64,000 nt of DNA from Gnetum montanum (taxonomy: Eukaryota; Streptophyta; Gnetopsida; Gnetales; Gnetaceae). The stretch covers positions 1 to 64,000 of the forward strand of contig MNCI01035320.1 in assembly GCA_015680685.1 (NCBI GenBank). Reading direction: 5' to 3'. Position 1 is the first letter of the stretch. Every line of letters starts with the position of its first letter. Below, one piece after another: positions 1 to 10,052 of this stretch. Made by a program: the position numbers and the translations under genes. The notes under the pieces were generated by a model, which was not told where the DNA came from, ran no database searches, and saw only the letters and a program-made list of their open reading frames with translations.

Positions 1-204
1 TTTCCTTATTAATTCATATTATTTCTTACTTTATTTTTTTGGCTAATTACCCTTACATATTCTATCACATTTAGTGGGAACCTTTCATTGGGCATAGCTT
101 CTTCTAGTTCTACTAATTTTGAAGAAAAAAAAATTCTTCTAATAGGGCTGAAAATGCATCAAGGAAATCCATTGCTCAAGGATGATCTTTGCTATCCATC
201 CATA

Positions 205-400
205 TGCATGCTTCAATAATTTGCTTATTAGAGGCAATGAATTATGTGGTAAGATGGAAGATGATTAATAGATGTTTTTTTTGTAAGAATGTTTGTGAAG
301 ATGATAATTATATGTTTTTGCATTACTCTACACTTCGTAGTACTTAAAATAAAGTTTGGAAAGCTACAAATTAGTATTTAATTATGCTAAAAGCTTTACA
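205..400 (+). pseudogene. Degenerate LINE reverse-transcriptase zinc-binding (zf-RVT) tail, copy 1
   Basis: Read on the plus strand across frames, this stretch retains the zf-RVT pattern of plant LINE ORF2 C-termini: a Leu-Ile-Arg-Gly...Leu-Cys-Gly segment, a Cys-x-x-Cys pair, Glu-Asp-Asp, then Phe-Leu-His and Val-Trp-Lys. Stops and frameshifts interrupt it and no other LINE domain is recognisable nearby. The same remnant, slightly better preserved, lies at 32063-32260. Confidence 0.35.
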
Positions 401-1758
401 AGATCTTGTAGTCAATAAATTAATAAAATTTGGAGTGCTTTCCTAGAATATGTTATCTTACAAATTTAGAAAGAAAGAAGCTAGTAGACTTTTGAAAAGA
501 TATAAATCAATTTATATAGAGTATGATGCCTCAGAGTAAAAAATTGAAAGAACATGATATATAAAATAAATCTTGACTACTCTAGTTCTTAATCTCTGCA
601 TACTTATAATTTTTATTTGAGTATGAGATTAAATTAATATCTTACTTTGGTTATTTTATTTCATCCTTTCATATTTGTTGATTACTAGGATTCCAAGAAT
701 AGTATCGATGTACTTTAAATTTTTATTATTAATATAATCTCTTTTTACTTGTTCAAAAAATTATTTGATAGATCATTTTGAATACTTTGTTAGGATTATA
801 GGATAACTCCATTGATGAAAACTTTCAGAGTTTGATGAAATTTAATGAAAATATTTAAAAATTTGTTTACCATGAATGTCTTGAAAAAGAAAATTTGCCC
901 TGTCTTTGGCTTTCACATTCTTCTCTAGCATGTTGGAAACTTGGCCTATTTTATAAATTGATTAACTTATAGATCTTTTGAATAGTTCTCTACATGAAAA
1001 TGGACATCATAACTTAACTAACAAAAGTTGTTTTGATGAAATATTTTTGATGATGGTTGATTTAGGAGTTCATACAACGTTTAAAAGTCCTATAATGTGA
1101 TCTTTCTTTAGGTGCTTTCATAGTTGGTTGATATTAGTTTTTGATTTTTGCCTTTATTAATTAATGATGTGTAAAGCTCACTATTTTGTTGTCATTTAGG
1201 GTTAAACTGGCATTATCCTAATTCAAGAATGTTTTCTAGTCCATTTGTTCCATTTCGATCACTAAACTATTTTCCTTTTGCTGGATTGCCACCACGTAGA
1301 CATTTCTCTGGCATTTAATTTAATGAAAGGAATTGGTTTCGTCTCAATTACAAAGTAGGTGAATAACCATTCTTCCTATTTTAGTTTATGTGCCAATGAT
1401 ACCTCATACTCTTTTAACCTGAAATGGGATAAAACTATTTTTCCCCAATTGTGAAGTAGGATAAATTTTGGAGTTCATGCCATAGAAGTCATGGCTCTTT
1501 TTTCTTGGATGCTAAGATGAGAGAAACATTCTTTGGCCAATCTCAATTTACGCATTCTTCCTTTATGAAATGGATTGATTTAGGTTGACTCTTTAACTCA
1601 AATCATCTAAACTTGGACAAAAGAAATTTATCCTAATTGATGGATCCAGAAAAATGATTGCTTTACAAACTTTAATTATTGGGCTAGAGAAATCATGTGC
1701 TTTGTCAATCATTATTTGGTGCTTGAGCTAGGACACATATCTTATAACCAAATTTTTA

Positions 1759-1828
1759 NAGTGTCCTAGCTCAAGCACCAAATAATGATTGACAAAGCAC
1801 ATGATTTCTCTAGCCCAATAATTAAAGN
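1759..1828. other. Probable assembly artefact bounded by single n bases
   Basis: The 68 bases between n at 1759 and n at 1828 are an almost exact reverse complement of 1670-1737, immediately upstream. The equivalent place in the second duplication copy (33600-33991) holds about 390 bp of different sequence and no inverted repeat. A foldback bounded exactly by two n characters is best read as a failed gap closure, not biology. Confidence 0.85.
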
Positions 1829-2617
1829 GCATCCATTAATCATAATTTGGCCTTTATCTCTTTGAGAATATAGACTAGAACAAATGTGTCTTCTCCCAAT
1901 TTGTGAATCAAGATGAATTGTCTTTAACAAATTGTCCTTTCTTCACATAGACATCTTTTTGCAAACAACTGGATAGGCCTTAGCAATGCACAATGACCAA
2001 ATCAAACAAATGTTATCTAGTTTTCCTAATAAGACTTGTTTCGACCAATCTCATTATACTACCATAATCATTAGTCTTTATATATTTTAGTTGAAATAAT
2101 AAATCCTAAAATCAAATTGGGATAAAAGGATTTCTTTTTGAACTTGCAAACTGAGATATCATGAACATGGCTTATTATGTCAGCATTTTTAGGTCCATTT
2201 TTGTGAAGAATGACTAGGCCATATTACATACTTAGAAAAATAAAAAATAATTTCTTATCCTTATTTGAGGCTTCAACTCAAAACTTCTTCAAACTAAACC
2301 TCCATTAATACTTTGCACAAACCAATATAACCTTTATGGAATGGATTTTAATTACTTTATTGGAATGGGGTGAATACTTTGTTACCATTTTTTGGAAACT
2401 ATACTATGCCTTAAATATTTCTAGAAATTATTCCTTAGCAAAAGTAAAACTTCTTATATCCTTCCTCATTTTTCTATTTCACATTATGGTAGAAATGTAA
2501 CAACACATGGCAATCTAAAATTTATAATCAAGCTTTTAAAAAAAATTTTATAAGTTTTATGATTAATGTATTAGTAACATAAAATAAACATTAATTGTTT
2601 AAGGCATTACATGCATG

Positions 2618-2622
2618 ACATC
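2618..2622. repeat. Target-site duplication ACATC, left
   Basis: Five-base direct repeat matching 3666-3670 on the far side of the solo LTR, and present once at the empty site 34782-34786. Confidence 0.9.
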
Positions 2623-2640
2623 TGATGAGATGTGACATGC

Positions 2641-2716
2641 ACTGTGCCGCGATATCACGTCTTTCCCTATGATATCGTGTACACGATATCGCGGTCCACT
2701 GCCATATCTATAAATA
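2641..2716 (+). promoter_or_regulatory. LTR promoter: GATATC-rich block followed by TATA box
   Basis: TATAAATA at 2709-2716 is preceded within about 65 bp by several GATATC/CGATATCG palindromes. This is the expected U3 promoter position for a plus-oriented LTR. A comparable GATATC cluster lies directly upstream of the TATA box in the unrelated LTR at 29756-30612. Confidence 0.65.
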
Positions 2717-2882
2717 AGAGGCGGCACTCCCCTCATTTCCGAATCCTGGCTAGAAGTAGCGAAGCTCTGACAGATTGATCACTCCAGAGTTAGAATTTTT
2801 CCCATGTGCCCGCAGTAGGAGTCCTAGAGTGAACGGCTCTTTATTCGAGCAGCTTGTAACCTGAACCCAAGTTGTGTACGAC

Positions 2883-2888
2883 AATAAA
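2883..2888 (+). terminator. Polyadenylation signal AATAAA in solo LTR
   Basis: AATAAA lies about 170 bp after the TATA box, a position compatible with the R region of an LTR. It is a motif match only. Confidence 0.45.
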
Positions 2889-2967
2889 GACGACCTTGAT
2901 TGGATAAACCTTGCAGCACGTGGTTTTGTTTATTTTTATTTATTTACTGCTTTCCTAGTGCGCACAA

Positions 2968-3240
2968 GTACGACTTGATTACGAGCATCTACGGATGTGT
3001 ACGGCTAGTCAAGGAATCGGCTGCTTGTCGCAACGCGTGAGTACGACTTAACTACAAGCATTGGCTGATTGGTAACCCACTAGCGTATTCCAGGATCTGC
3101 GCTTGGTAATCCCAGTGGTAGTCCAATGTGTACGGCTAGTTAAGGAATCGGCTGCTCATCGCTAGGCTAGAACGTGTGATAAGTACGACTTAGTTACGAG
3201 CACCCACGGGTGTGTACGGCTAGCTAAGGAATCGGCTAAT
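2968..3240 (+). repeat. Degenerate internal repeats in the U5 part of the solo LTR
   Basis: Two motifs alternate: GTACGACTT at 2968, 3041 and 3183, each followed by TACGAGCA or a variant, and TACGGCTAG at about 3000, 3131 and 3215, each followed by (T/C)AAGGAATCGGCT. Together they form three degenerate units of roughly 60-90 bp. Confidence 0.8.
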
Positions 3241-3665
3241 TATCACACTTAAGCTAAATAGGTGCCTCAGTATGACCACTTCAAGCACTTGCGTTACGTG
3301 TGGTGATCCCAGTAATGATTAGCGTTTGGTAAGCCACAGTTGCATAGTTCAAGGTATGTCCGGTAAGTGGGAATGGATGCTAACGCTAGTTAATTTAGAC
3401 TTAGGACATTAGTTAGAGTTAGTTAGTTGCTCAACCCTTTCTTCCATAGCTTAGGTGATAAACCTGAAAATACCAAAAAAATCACATACCTCAGACTTGC
3501 TTAACCATACACCGTGACACTTACAAGCAAGCCTAGGAAGCCAACGAACGATTAACCCCAAGTGTTTCTTGTGGTGTTAAGGCATTTAGTCTGCGGAGTT
3601 CGACCAGATCACGTGTGCACGCTCGTATTCGTATGGTTGAGTGTAAGGGTACTTCACACTCATCA

Positions 3666-3670
3666 ACATC
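3666..3670. repeat. Target-site duplication ACATC, right
   Basis: Partner of 2618-2622; together they flank the solo LTR exactly. Confidence 0.9.
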
Positions 3671-5131
3671 CTAAAGCTTTTTAGTGTTGAAAATATGCAT
3701 TTATAATAGAAATTGTGAATCCCCCACACTCATGCATCTTTTGAATGTATAGGTTAAGTATACACTATTATAAAGTGAAGGCATTGTTGAAATTGATAAA
3801 ATACACATGATTGCAAATTTTTTTTTCTCTAATTACTACTGACATTACACATACATATGAAATATAAATGCATATATATCCTTTTTCATACACATGTAGT
3901 TGTAGCACTTTTATACACACATAGAATTTTTAGTCAAAAAGTTAAATCCATATGCATTCTTATTTTTTAAACTGAAATATTCAATTGACTAAAAAATTAG
4001 AAGTATTTTTAAAAATTAAATAAAATGTTTTAGAGGCATTTAGGTGACATAGAGGGTTTGACATGGCAATGAACCTCAAGAAGCTTCCTAAGTATAATTG
4101 TAACTTCATGTGAGTTGGTTGTGAGTCTCTTTCATTTACATCAATGACCATGAGTTGGTCATTAGTTAACTCTATGATGAGTGATGAGTGTCTAATATGT
4201 CCGATCATATGAATCACAAGTATGTATGCACGATTCGATTAAATTCTATGAAATGGACTAGTACGGTATCTAGATCATTAAGTATCTATTGAAGGTTATT
4301 GTCTTCTCACTTGGGCTAGTAGTAGCTTTATCACATATGGTTTAGTACAAAGTGATTTATATGATTATTAATATTATGGAGTTATGACTAAGCTAGATAA
4401 AATTATGAAAATCAATTATGGAAAATGTTGGTAGCTGGAAAATACCAAACAAAAAATCCGTGTACACAGTCTTAACCACGGATCCGTGTGAGGGCCGTGC
4501 TGGAGAAAACGAATCCGCAGTGCCCTGAACGGTCTTGTCAATTAGACAGGGACTTACTCAATCAGTAAATCGATGAATATTGTAGATATTCAGTGGAACA
4601 ATTTGATTCGGTGAATCGCCAAAGGAGAAGAAAACAATGTAGATAACAACAACATCAATGCGACAAGAAGGATCGAATTTAAGGAAAATGTGCAATTCCA
4701 AGATTTGTACTTTGACCTGGAAACTGGGTATATTGCATACAAATTTCCAATGGAAAAGCTCCGCTTATCTTGTGCGAAGCATACACAAAATAACAAGAAA
4801 ACTATTCAACAAGGAGTACAGAATGGAGTTCGATCTACCTCGTAGGCCAGAGATGGGATGCAAGGAAGGTCAAGCTATGACGTCTATTGATGAACTGTTT
4901 CTGATCGATAAAACTCGCAAACAGCTCCAGATGATCTTTCGATCTCTAATCTACTCCTTTTTCCTTGGGTAGTCTCTGCTCAAAAATGCCAATGATCACC
5001 AATGGAGAGAGCTGTGTTTTCGCCAAAGGACTGATCGCTCCTGCTACCAATGTCTTCTATCTCTGCTAAAAGGTGATGCTGTCAAAAGTTAAAAGATGTC
5101 GGTCCGTCCTTTGTTTCCTCGTCAACTGGAG

Positions 5132-5139
5132 TATTTATA
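5132..5139 (-). promoter_or_regulatory. TATA box of element 1 LTR
   Basis: TATAAATA on the minus strand, conserved in the paralogous solo LTR at 37259-37266. Its place inside the LTR agrees with the gag-pol direction. Confidence 0.65.
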
Positions 5140-5279
5140 AGTTCGACAACATGCAGAGAAAGGATGGCCCTGATGACACGTGTCCCAAACTTTCAAAACA
5201 CTGTTGACCTGGTAAACTTTATGTTGAAACTAGCCATGTTGCATCACATTTCCGGGAGAAGGGGCAACGTACGCTGTCA

Positions 5280-5830
5280 ACACTTTTGTCAAAGCTACTT
5301 CACGATTACGCACAATATACTCATGAACGTATTGTGTGTGTGGATAGCAGATACGTAACTGCTTTAGCTAGATTTATGTTGTATTACACTTGTTTACACT
5401 GCGTCGCGTGGCAGAGCGTAATAGACCATGGGAGTAGTTGATGCCAGCTGTTTTATGCTTATTTACATCGCAAAGCGTAATAGAGTGTAAAAATGATCAA
5501 CTTTACAACGAAATACGCTTGTCCACACTGCGTAGCGTAATAAGCGTAAAGCGACTAATCTGCAAAGAAAAGAAATCAATCTGCAGCTCTTCCTTGCATT
5601 CTGACTTTGTCTTCTTTGAAGCTCGTTACGCTGCTCTGCATAACGGAGCGTAAACTTGGCCCTGAGCAAAATACTTAGCCGAATATGCAACAAGTTTTAG
5701 ACTTTAAACTTCGTCAAAACTGCTAAAGTCAGTTGCTTTTTGATATCGGGCTACGCTAAATAGAATTATGCTGAGCGAAACTACGCTATGTTGCGTAATG
5801 TAGTGTAAAGAGAGAAAACAAAGTAAGTTT
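5280..5830. promoter_or_regulatory. GCGTAA/TTACGC motif cluster in U3
   Basis: At least eight exact GCGTAA or TTACGC hexamers lie in about 550 bp (for example near 5416, 5474, 5535, 5545, 5625, 5647 and 5792), with further TACGCT variants. All lie upstream of the TATA box in element orientation. Most are kept in the solo LTR at 36538-38093. Density and position suggest enhancer-like sites; no binding factor can be named from sequence. Confidence 0.45.
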
Positions 5831-5966
5831 AGAATCTATGAGAAACTCGGAGACTTGATGCTACGCGCCTCTTTGCTTTGTTTTGTCTTCTGAATTGCTG
5901 TTGCAAACTTCCGCCTGAATCACGAATCTTTGCTTGAGGCTGATTTGCAATTTCTACGGTGTTTCA

Positions 5967-5980
5967 ATGGCCCCTCTTTG
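5967..5980 (-). promoter_or_regulatory. Polypurine tract of element 1
   Basis: On the minus strand CAAAGAGGGGCC lies immediately before the LTR start TGAAAC, the standard primer site for plus-strand DNA synthesis. Confidence 0.75.
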
Positions 5981-7175
5981 TTGACGATTAGAGGGCTTGC
6001 CTGAAAGATGTCGACAAAGAATATGAAACACCGGATAAGTAAAAGTACCAACAGCATTCATCAATGGTTACTCAAGTGTCGCCCTATCAACGGAGAAGTG
6101 CAGAAATGAGGGAAACAGAGGATAGAAGGGTATGGGAAGGAATTTTTGCAGTGGTAAGAGGAAACAAGTTCAGGGAAGACTCAAATGAGGTTCGGGGAAG
6201 ACCCAAATGCACAAATATAGTTCTTTTTCATGCATAAGCACTTAGGCCTTCTCCTGCGACTGTGTTCGCATGGAGTTGTGCCATCATTTTGCAGATGAAG
6301 GGGGTTGCTTAGATGAATTGTGTTGCATTTGTGTAGCCTGGATGTGTTGTGTTTCATCCATTTTTCCGATCCACTTCCCTTTTTTTTGGCGTCCACTAGG
6401 CGAGCTGCGTTACGTCGTTTTATGGACTTGATTGTAATGTAAATGCAGAAAGCGTGTGCTGCATATGTACATTTTGCGTAAGGGAAGCAAATGGTGGAGA
6501 TGTAGGGAAGTAAGAACTAGAGGTAAGATTATGGGAAAAATAGGGATGCACTCCTGAGTGAACAGGCTAACCTAAGCGGCCATCTCAAAGCGCTGTTTGT
6601 ACCTCACCGCTCAGATGAACGTACCTTTGAACGACATCCTCGTAGCATGTAACTTGCAACCAAAGAATTAAATAGAAGACACCATTGCTTGGTCGAATCA
6701 CTGGAGAGGTTGTTGAAACAAGCATATTTTAAGGCGAGACAGAGTGAGGGCCACGAAGGAGGAACTATAGCATGAGGCCAGGGTCTTTACCATTGACGCT
6801 TGGTCCAACATATCGCCGCCAAAGATTATCAGACTCATTGCACCTGACTGGTTATGCAGGGAACCAACTAGGTGAATCTGTGAAGCCAGAGCCTGATAGC
6901 GATCATGAGCGGAGATCCCCAAGGTCGTTTTTGATGAGAACTGCTTTGGGGCTCCGGTTGGTGAAACTAAACTCTCAAAGGTGCCACCGCTGCAGTGGAG
7001 GCAGTGACGACATCTCCGAGGGGTCAGTAGTATGCCTTTCAGCATGTCTGAGGAGTCAGTAGGATACTGGTGAGGTAGCGACGCTGGGATTGCCCCAGTA
7101 CCCCACCTCATTTGTTTTGCGGCTGCATAGAGACGATTACGCTTATTTGATTTGCATGATGGCAGCCTGTAAATC
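5981..7175 (-). other. 3' untranslated region of element 1, no recognised gene
   Basis: This lies between the polypurine tract and the tandem array. Open frames exist on both strands at about 6700-7110 (137 aa on minus, 96 aa on plus). I recognise neither, and overlapping opposite frames in this GC-richer patch are likely chance. Unusually long, variable 3' UTRs are known for Tat/Ogre elements. Confidence 0.5.
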
Positions 7176-7662
7176 CTAGCTTTAAGTCCTGGTAGACTGT
7201 CGTTGCTGGTTTTAAGTCTCAGCAGACCAGACCCAATTTAAAGTCTAGGCAGACCGAGAAATGCTAGTTTTACATCGTAGCGGACGGTGGTAAAGCTGAT
7301 TTATGGTCTTAGCAGGCTGTGCTGTGGATGCCAGTTTCATGTCGTGGCACATGGACAAATCTGTGCTGGTTTCACATCTCAGCAGATAGCTACTTACTTG
7401 TGCCAGTTTTATGTCCTGACAGACAGTCGACGCCAGTTTAGCGTCGTGGCGGACACGTGTAAAAACTGCCAGTTTTTCGTCTTGGTGGACCAGTACAATG
7501 CTACTAGTTTTACGTCGTGGCGGACGGTTGCAACTTGCCAGTTTTACATCGTGGCGGACGGTTGCAACTTGCCATTTTTACGTCGTGGCGGACGATCATT
7601 GCTAGTTTAGCATCGTGGTGGACTCGTGAAGGGAATGCCAGTTTTATGTCATAGCAGACGAT
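7176..7662. repeat. Degenerate tandem array, about 15 units, in the 3' UTR of element 1
   Basis: A core of about 26 bp, TGCCAGTTTTACGTCGTGGC followed by GGAC, recurs about 15 times with variants such as TGCTAGTTTTACATCGTAGC. Short linkers make spacing irregular, roughly 26-40 bp. Central units (7500-7600) are most alike and the edges more decayed. Tandem repeats at this position, between integrase and LTR, are a known feature of Tat/Ogre elements. Plus-strand frames across it encode only the repeat. Confidence 0.9.
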
Positions 7663-7709
7663 TGTTTCCATACTTGATATTAACACTGGATATCCACTTA
7701 GATGTAGTA

Positions 7710-8720
7710 CTACTTCAGATATATATGATTTATAGGATTCGGTAACTCGTTGCCATTGATATTTGCTAGCTTGAATGCGCCATTGCCATATACATCAGCT
7801 ACCAAGAAAGGGCCCTCCCAGTTTGCAGAGAATTTACCTACTGGTTTACGAACGGCCTTGAGAACCAAATCTCCCTTCTTGATAGGACGTTGTTGAAGAT
7901 TGTGACGGTGCTTTTGCCTCTGCTTATCTTGATACTTTTTAATGGTATCAAGCGTCTGTATTCGCTTCTCCTCTACTGTATCTAAATCCATGATCCGAGA
8001 CTCAGTGTGTTGAGCCTCATTTATAATCGTGGAGAGGACCATCCGCAGAGAAGGAACTTGTAAGTCGAGGGGCAACACCGCCTCGGATCCATAGACTAGA
8101 CTATAGGGTGTACTGTCTGTAGCTGTTCTGCATGTGGTACGATACGCCCATAGCACATAGAGGATCTTTTCATGCCACCATCTCTTGTTGTTGTTGAGCA
8201 TTTTCTTAAGTAAATTGATGATGACTTTATTTGTTGCTTCAACTTGACCATTCACTTGCGGGTAGTAAGGCGAGGAAAAAGATTGTTTGATGCCAAGATT
8301 GTCACAAAAAGATTTGGTTTCCATACTACTAAACTTTGGCCCATTTTCGGTCACGATAATCATTGGGAGGCCAAATCTGGTTACAATATTGTCCAAGATG
8401 AAATGACAGACTTGTTGAGATGTAATCTTCTGTAAAGGGATGGCTTCCACCCACTTCGTGAAGTACTCAGTAGCTGTGATGATGAGGCTATGCCCTACGA
8501 AAGACTTTGGCGTGATGGGCCCTATGATGTCTAGTCCCCATCGTTGGAAGGACCATGTGATCTGGGTCGTATGTAGTTCTGTAGGCGACACGTGTATGAG
8601 ATTTGCTTAACGTTGACACATGTCGCATGTTTTGACCTTTATAAAAAAATCCTTTTCCATGTACGACCAGTAATACCCTAAGCGACAGATTTTAGAAGCC
8701 ATGGCTCGTGGCACTATGTG
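7710..8720 (-). pseudogene. Integrase of element 1
   Basis: The open frame 8591-7710 (293 aa) holds an rve integrase core and a C-terminal domain. Visible landmarks are Trp-Gly-Leu-Asp-Ile-Ile-Gly-Pro (first catalytic Asp), Thr-Glu-Asn-Gly at the second catalytic site where the family has Thr-Asp-Asn-Gly, and Gly-Gln-Val-Glu (catalytic Glu). The C-terminal part keeps Gly-Asp-Leu-Val-Leu and Trp-Glu-Gly-Pro-Phe. Upstream, past an in-frame stop, 8720-8595 encodes the end of the HHCC zinc domain (Cys-Asp-Met-Cys-Gln-Arg). The Asp-to-Glu change and the stop argue against activity. No chromodomain is seen, as expected for Tat. Confidence 0.88.
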
Positions 8721-9011
8721 TCCTCCGCATAATCCCTCATAGACTTCACCGACTATACGCTACGCCTGATCTTTGTTAACGCAAGTAAGTAGTAATCCAT
8801 CAAAAGAGCGTCTACAGAGGATACTGTCTCCTATGATGATGTACTACCTAGCTCGCTTGCGAATAACATCTTTCTGCGCGCGTGTTAACTCGAGTGGTGG
8901 TTCACCATGCAAGAGGTAAGCTTTAATGTGGTCGTACCACTCTGGCGTTCTATCTTCGAGTAGTGAAGATATTTGCACTGCCTGAATGATAGGAGCTGTG
9001 CAATCTATTAT
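8721..9011 (-). pseudogene. Linker between RNase H and integrase of element 1
   Basis: Decayed coding sequence joins the archaeal-type RNase H to the integrase zinc domain. Stops and frameshifts break it. Fragments such as Tyr-Tyr-Trp near 8670 match the approach to the HHCC motif. Confidence 0.5.
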
Positions 9012-9911
9012 TTATGTGGGATAGGTGTCGAATAAGTGCGACGACACGTTTAAGGCTAATGTAGCTAGTGCATTGGCTAGTGTCTTATCGTTTCGGGGCA
9101 CGTGTTGGGCATCGATGGTTGTGAACCGCTTTAGAAGATCTTTAGCCATATCGCAATAGGACTGTAAATGTGCAACCTTGCAGGCGTAGAGTCTTATGAT
9201 TTGATTTATAACAAGCATCGAATCACCCCTAATTGTCAGGTGTCGAACATCAAGTTCTCTGGTAGTTAATAATCCCCTGAGGAGTCCCTTGTACTCTACC
9301 ACATTGTTCGTACAGGGAAACGTCAAGCAGTAAGCATGAAGACGCACATCCTCAAGTGATAGCGTAATGACAGTGGTGGCACTACTGCCTCTAGTGGTTG
9401 AAGCTCCATCGAAATATAATGTTGCTTTGGGGCCTATTAAAACAGGGCTTAAACTATGTACATGTTCATCTGGAAATTCAGGCTCTATGGTTGCCTGACT
9501 ATCAATAGGTGATGTTATTAATTGGTCAGCTATCGCTTGGCCTTTCGTAGAAGATTGACCAATGTAATGCAGATCGAATTCTGCCATGATAACTTTCCAA
9601 CAAGCTATTTTACTGCTTTCGTATAGGTTATGCGTAATGGCCCTAAGGATGTTATTTTTACAGATGATGTTAACTTGACTACAGAAGAGATAGTGCCTAC
9701 ATTTCTTTAACGTAAAAACTAACGCTAGGCAATTACACTCTACTTCGTTGTACCTTGTCTCATACACACATAGGACATGACTCAAGTAGTAGATGGGTAC
9801 TTCTGACCCATCGTTTCTCTTTTGACAGAGTAATGCGGCTAAGGCTACGTTCGAGGTCGCAAGGTAAATGTAGAACGGCTGATCCCTTTGTGGCGGGAAT
9901 ATCATTGGCAA
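9012..9911 (-). pseudogene. RNase H and second, archaeal-type RNase H of element 1
   Basis: This 299-aa frame has two domains. Residues 1 to about 130 match the RT-linked RNase H of Gypsy elements (YLATSNVALAALL near the start, then a Tyr-Asn-Glu-Val-Glu segment). From about 165 onward lies an RVT_3/archaeal-type RNase H: Tyr-Phe-Asp-Gly-Ala-Ser, Asn-Asn-Val-Val-Glu-Tyr, and Arg-Gly-Asp-Ser-Met-Leu-Val. The usual Ala-Asp-Ala-Leu near the end reads Ala-Asn-Ala-Leu, losing the fourth acidic residue. The double RNase H places the element in the Tat group. It is separated from RT by stops at about 9912-10050. Confidence 0.87.
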
Positions 9912-10052
9912 GCGTTGAAGTTCTTATTTTAGGCTGTCAAACGCATGTTGGCAATCATTTGTCCACTCGAAATTAACACATTTCTTAAGGAGATGTTGCA
10001 TAGGGTGTAGTTTATCTGTTAATCTCAAGATGAATCGCCTGATAAACTGTAA

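Larger units (their letters stand above)
2623..3665 (+). mobile_element. Solo LTR of an LTR retrotransposon with target-site duplication
   Basis: A 1,043-bp insertion starts TGATGAG and ends CTCATCA, giving short terminal inverted repeats with TG...CA ends. It is flanked by ACATC at 2618-2622 and 3666-3670. The second duplication copy has the empty site, a single ACATC at 34782-34786. A TATA box (2709-2716) and an AATAAA signal (2883-2888) in plus orientation fit U3-R-U5 order. There is no internal region or second LTR, so this is a recombined solo LTR. Its body is less AT-rich than its surroundings and carries internal repeats from 2968 to about 3240. Confidence 0.92.
1..4419. repeat. Segmental duplication, copy 1
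   Basis: This stretch runs colinear with 31859-35533 and differs by scattered substitutions, roughly 3% in the blocks I compared by eye. Two differences are structural: a solo LTR at 2623-3665 absent from the other copy, and a 68-bp inverted patch at 1760-1827 replacing about 390 bp present at 33600-33991. The window begins inside the copy, so its left edge is unknown. The right edge (4419) abuts the LTR of element 1. The block contains a degenerate LINE tail and an LTR-like start near 4175, otherwise only AT-rich non-coding DNA. Confidence 0.9.
4420..5966 (-). repeat. 3' LTR of element 1
   Basis: In minus orientation the LTR starts TGAAACACCG at 5966, directly after a polypurine tract, and runs to about 4420. 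It aligns along its length with the solo LTR at 36538-38093, at roughly 93-95% where compared. The terminal bases present in that copy (reading GTCGTTACA in element orientation) are missing here, so the outer end is slightly deleted. The TATA box (5132-5139, minus) supports the orientation. U3 is dense in GCGTAA/TTACGC motifs. Confidence 0.85.

Noticed and set aside
3981-4217. 78-aa minus ORF also present at 35026-35331
   Set aside because: Conserved only as part of the segmental duplication; low complexity with no domain.
5438-5693. Overlapping ORFs in both strands of the element 1 LTR, mirrored at 37565-37820
   Set aside because: They are conserved only because the LTR is repeated. The region is U3 promoter sequence dense in short motifs.
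6698-7111. 137-aa minus-strand ORF in the 3' UTR of element 1 as a real gene
   Set aside because: No recognisable domain, an overlapping plus-strand frame of similar quality, and no start context or neighbours to support it.
7287-7610. 107-aa plus-strand ORF
   Set aside because: It is the tandem array translated; its repeats follow the DNA unit and it has no conserved start.
7176-7662. Repeat-spacer pattern resembling a CRISPR array
   Set aside because: Cores are imperfect, linkers are far too short and irregular, no cas genes exist, and the place is the 3' UTR of a plant retrotransposon.
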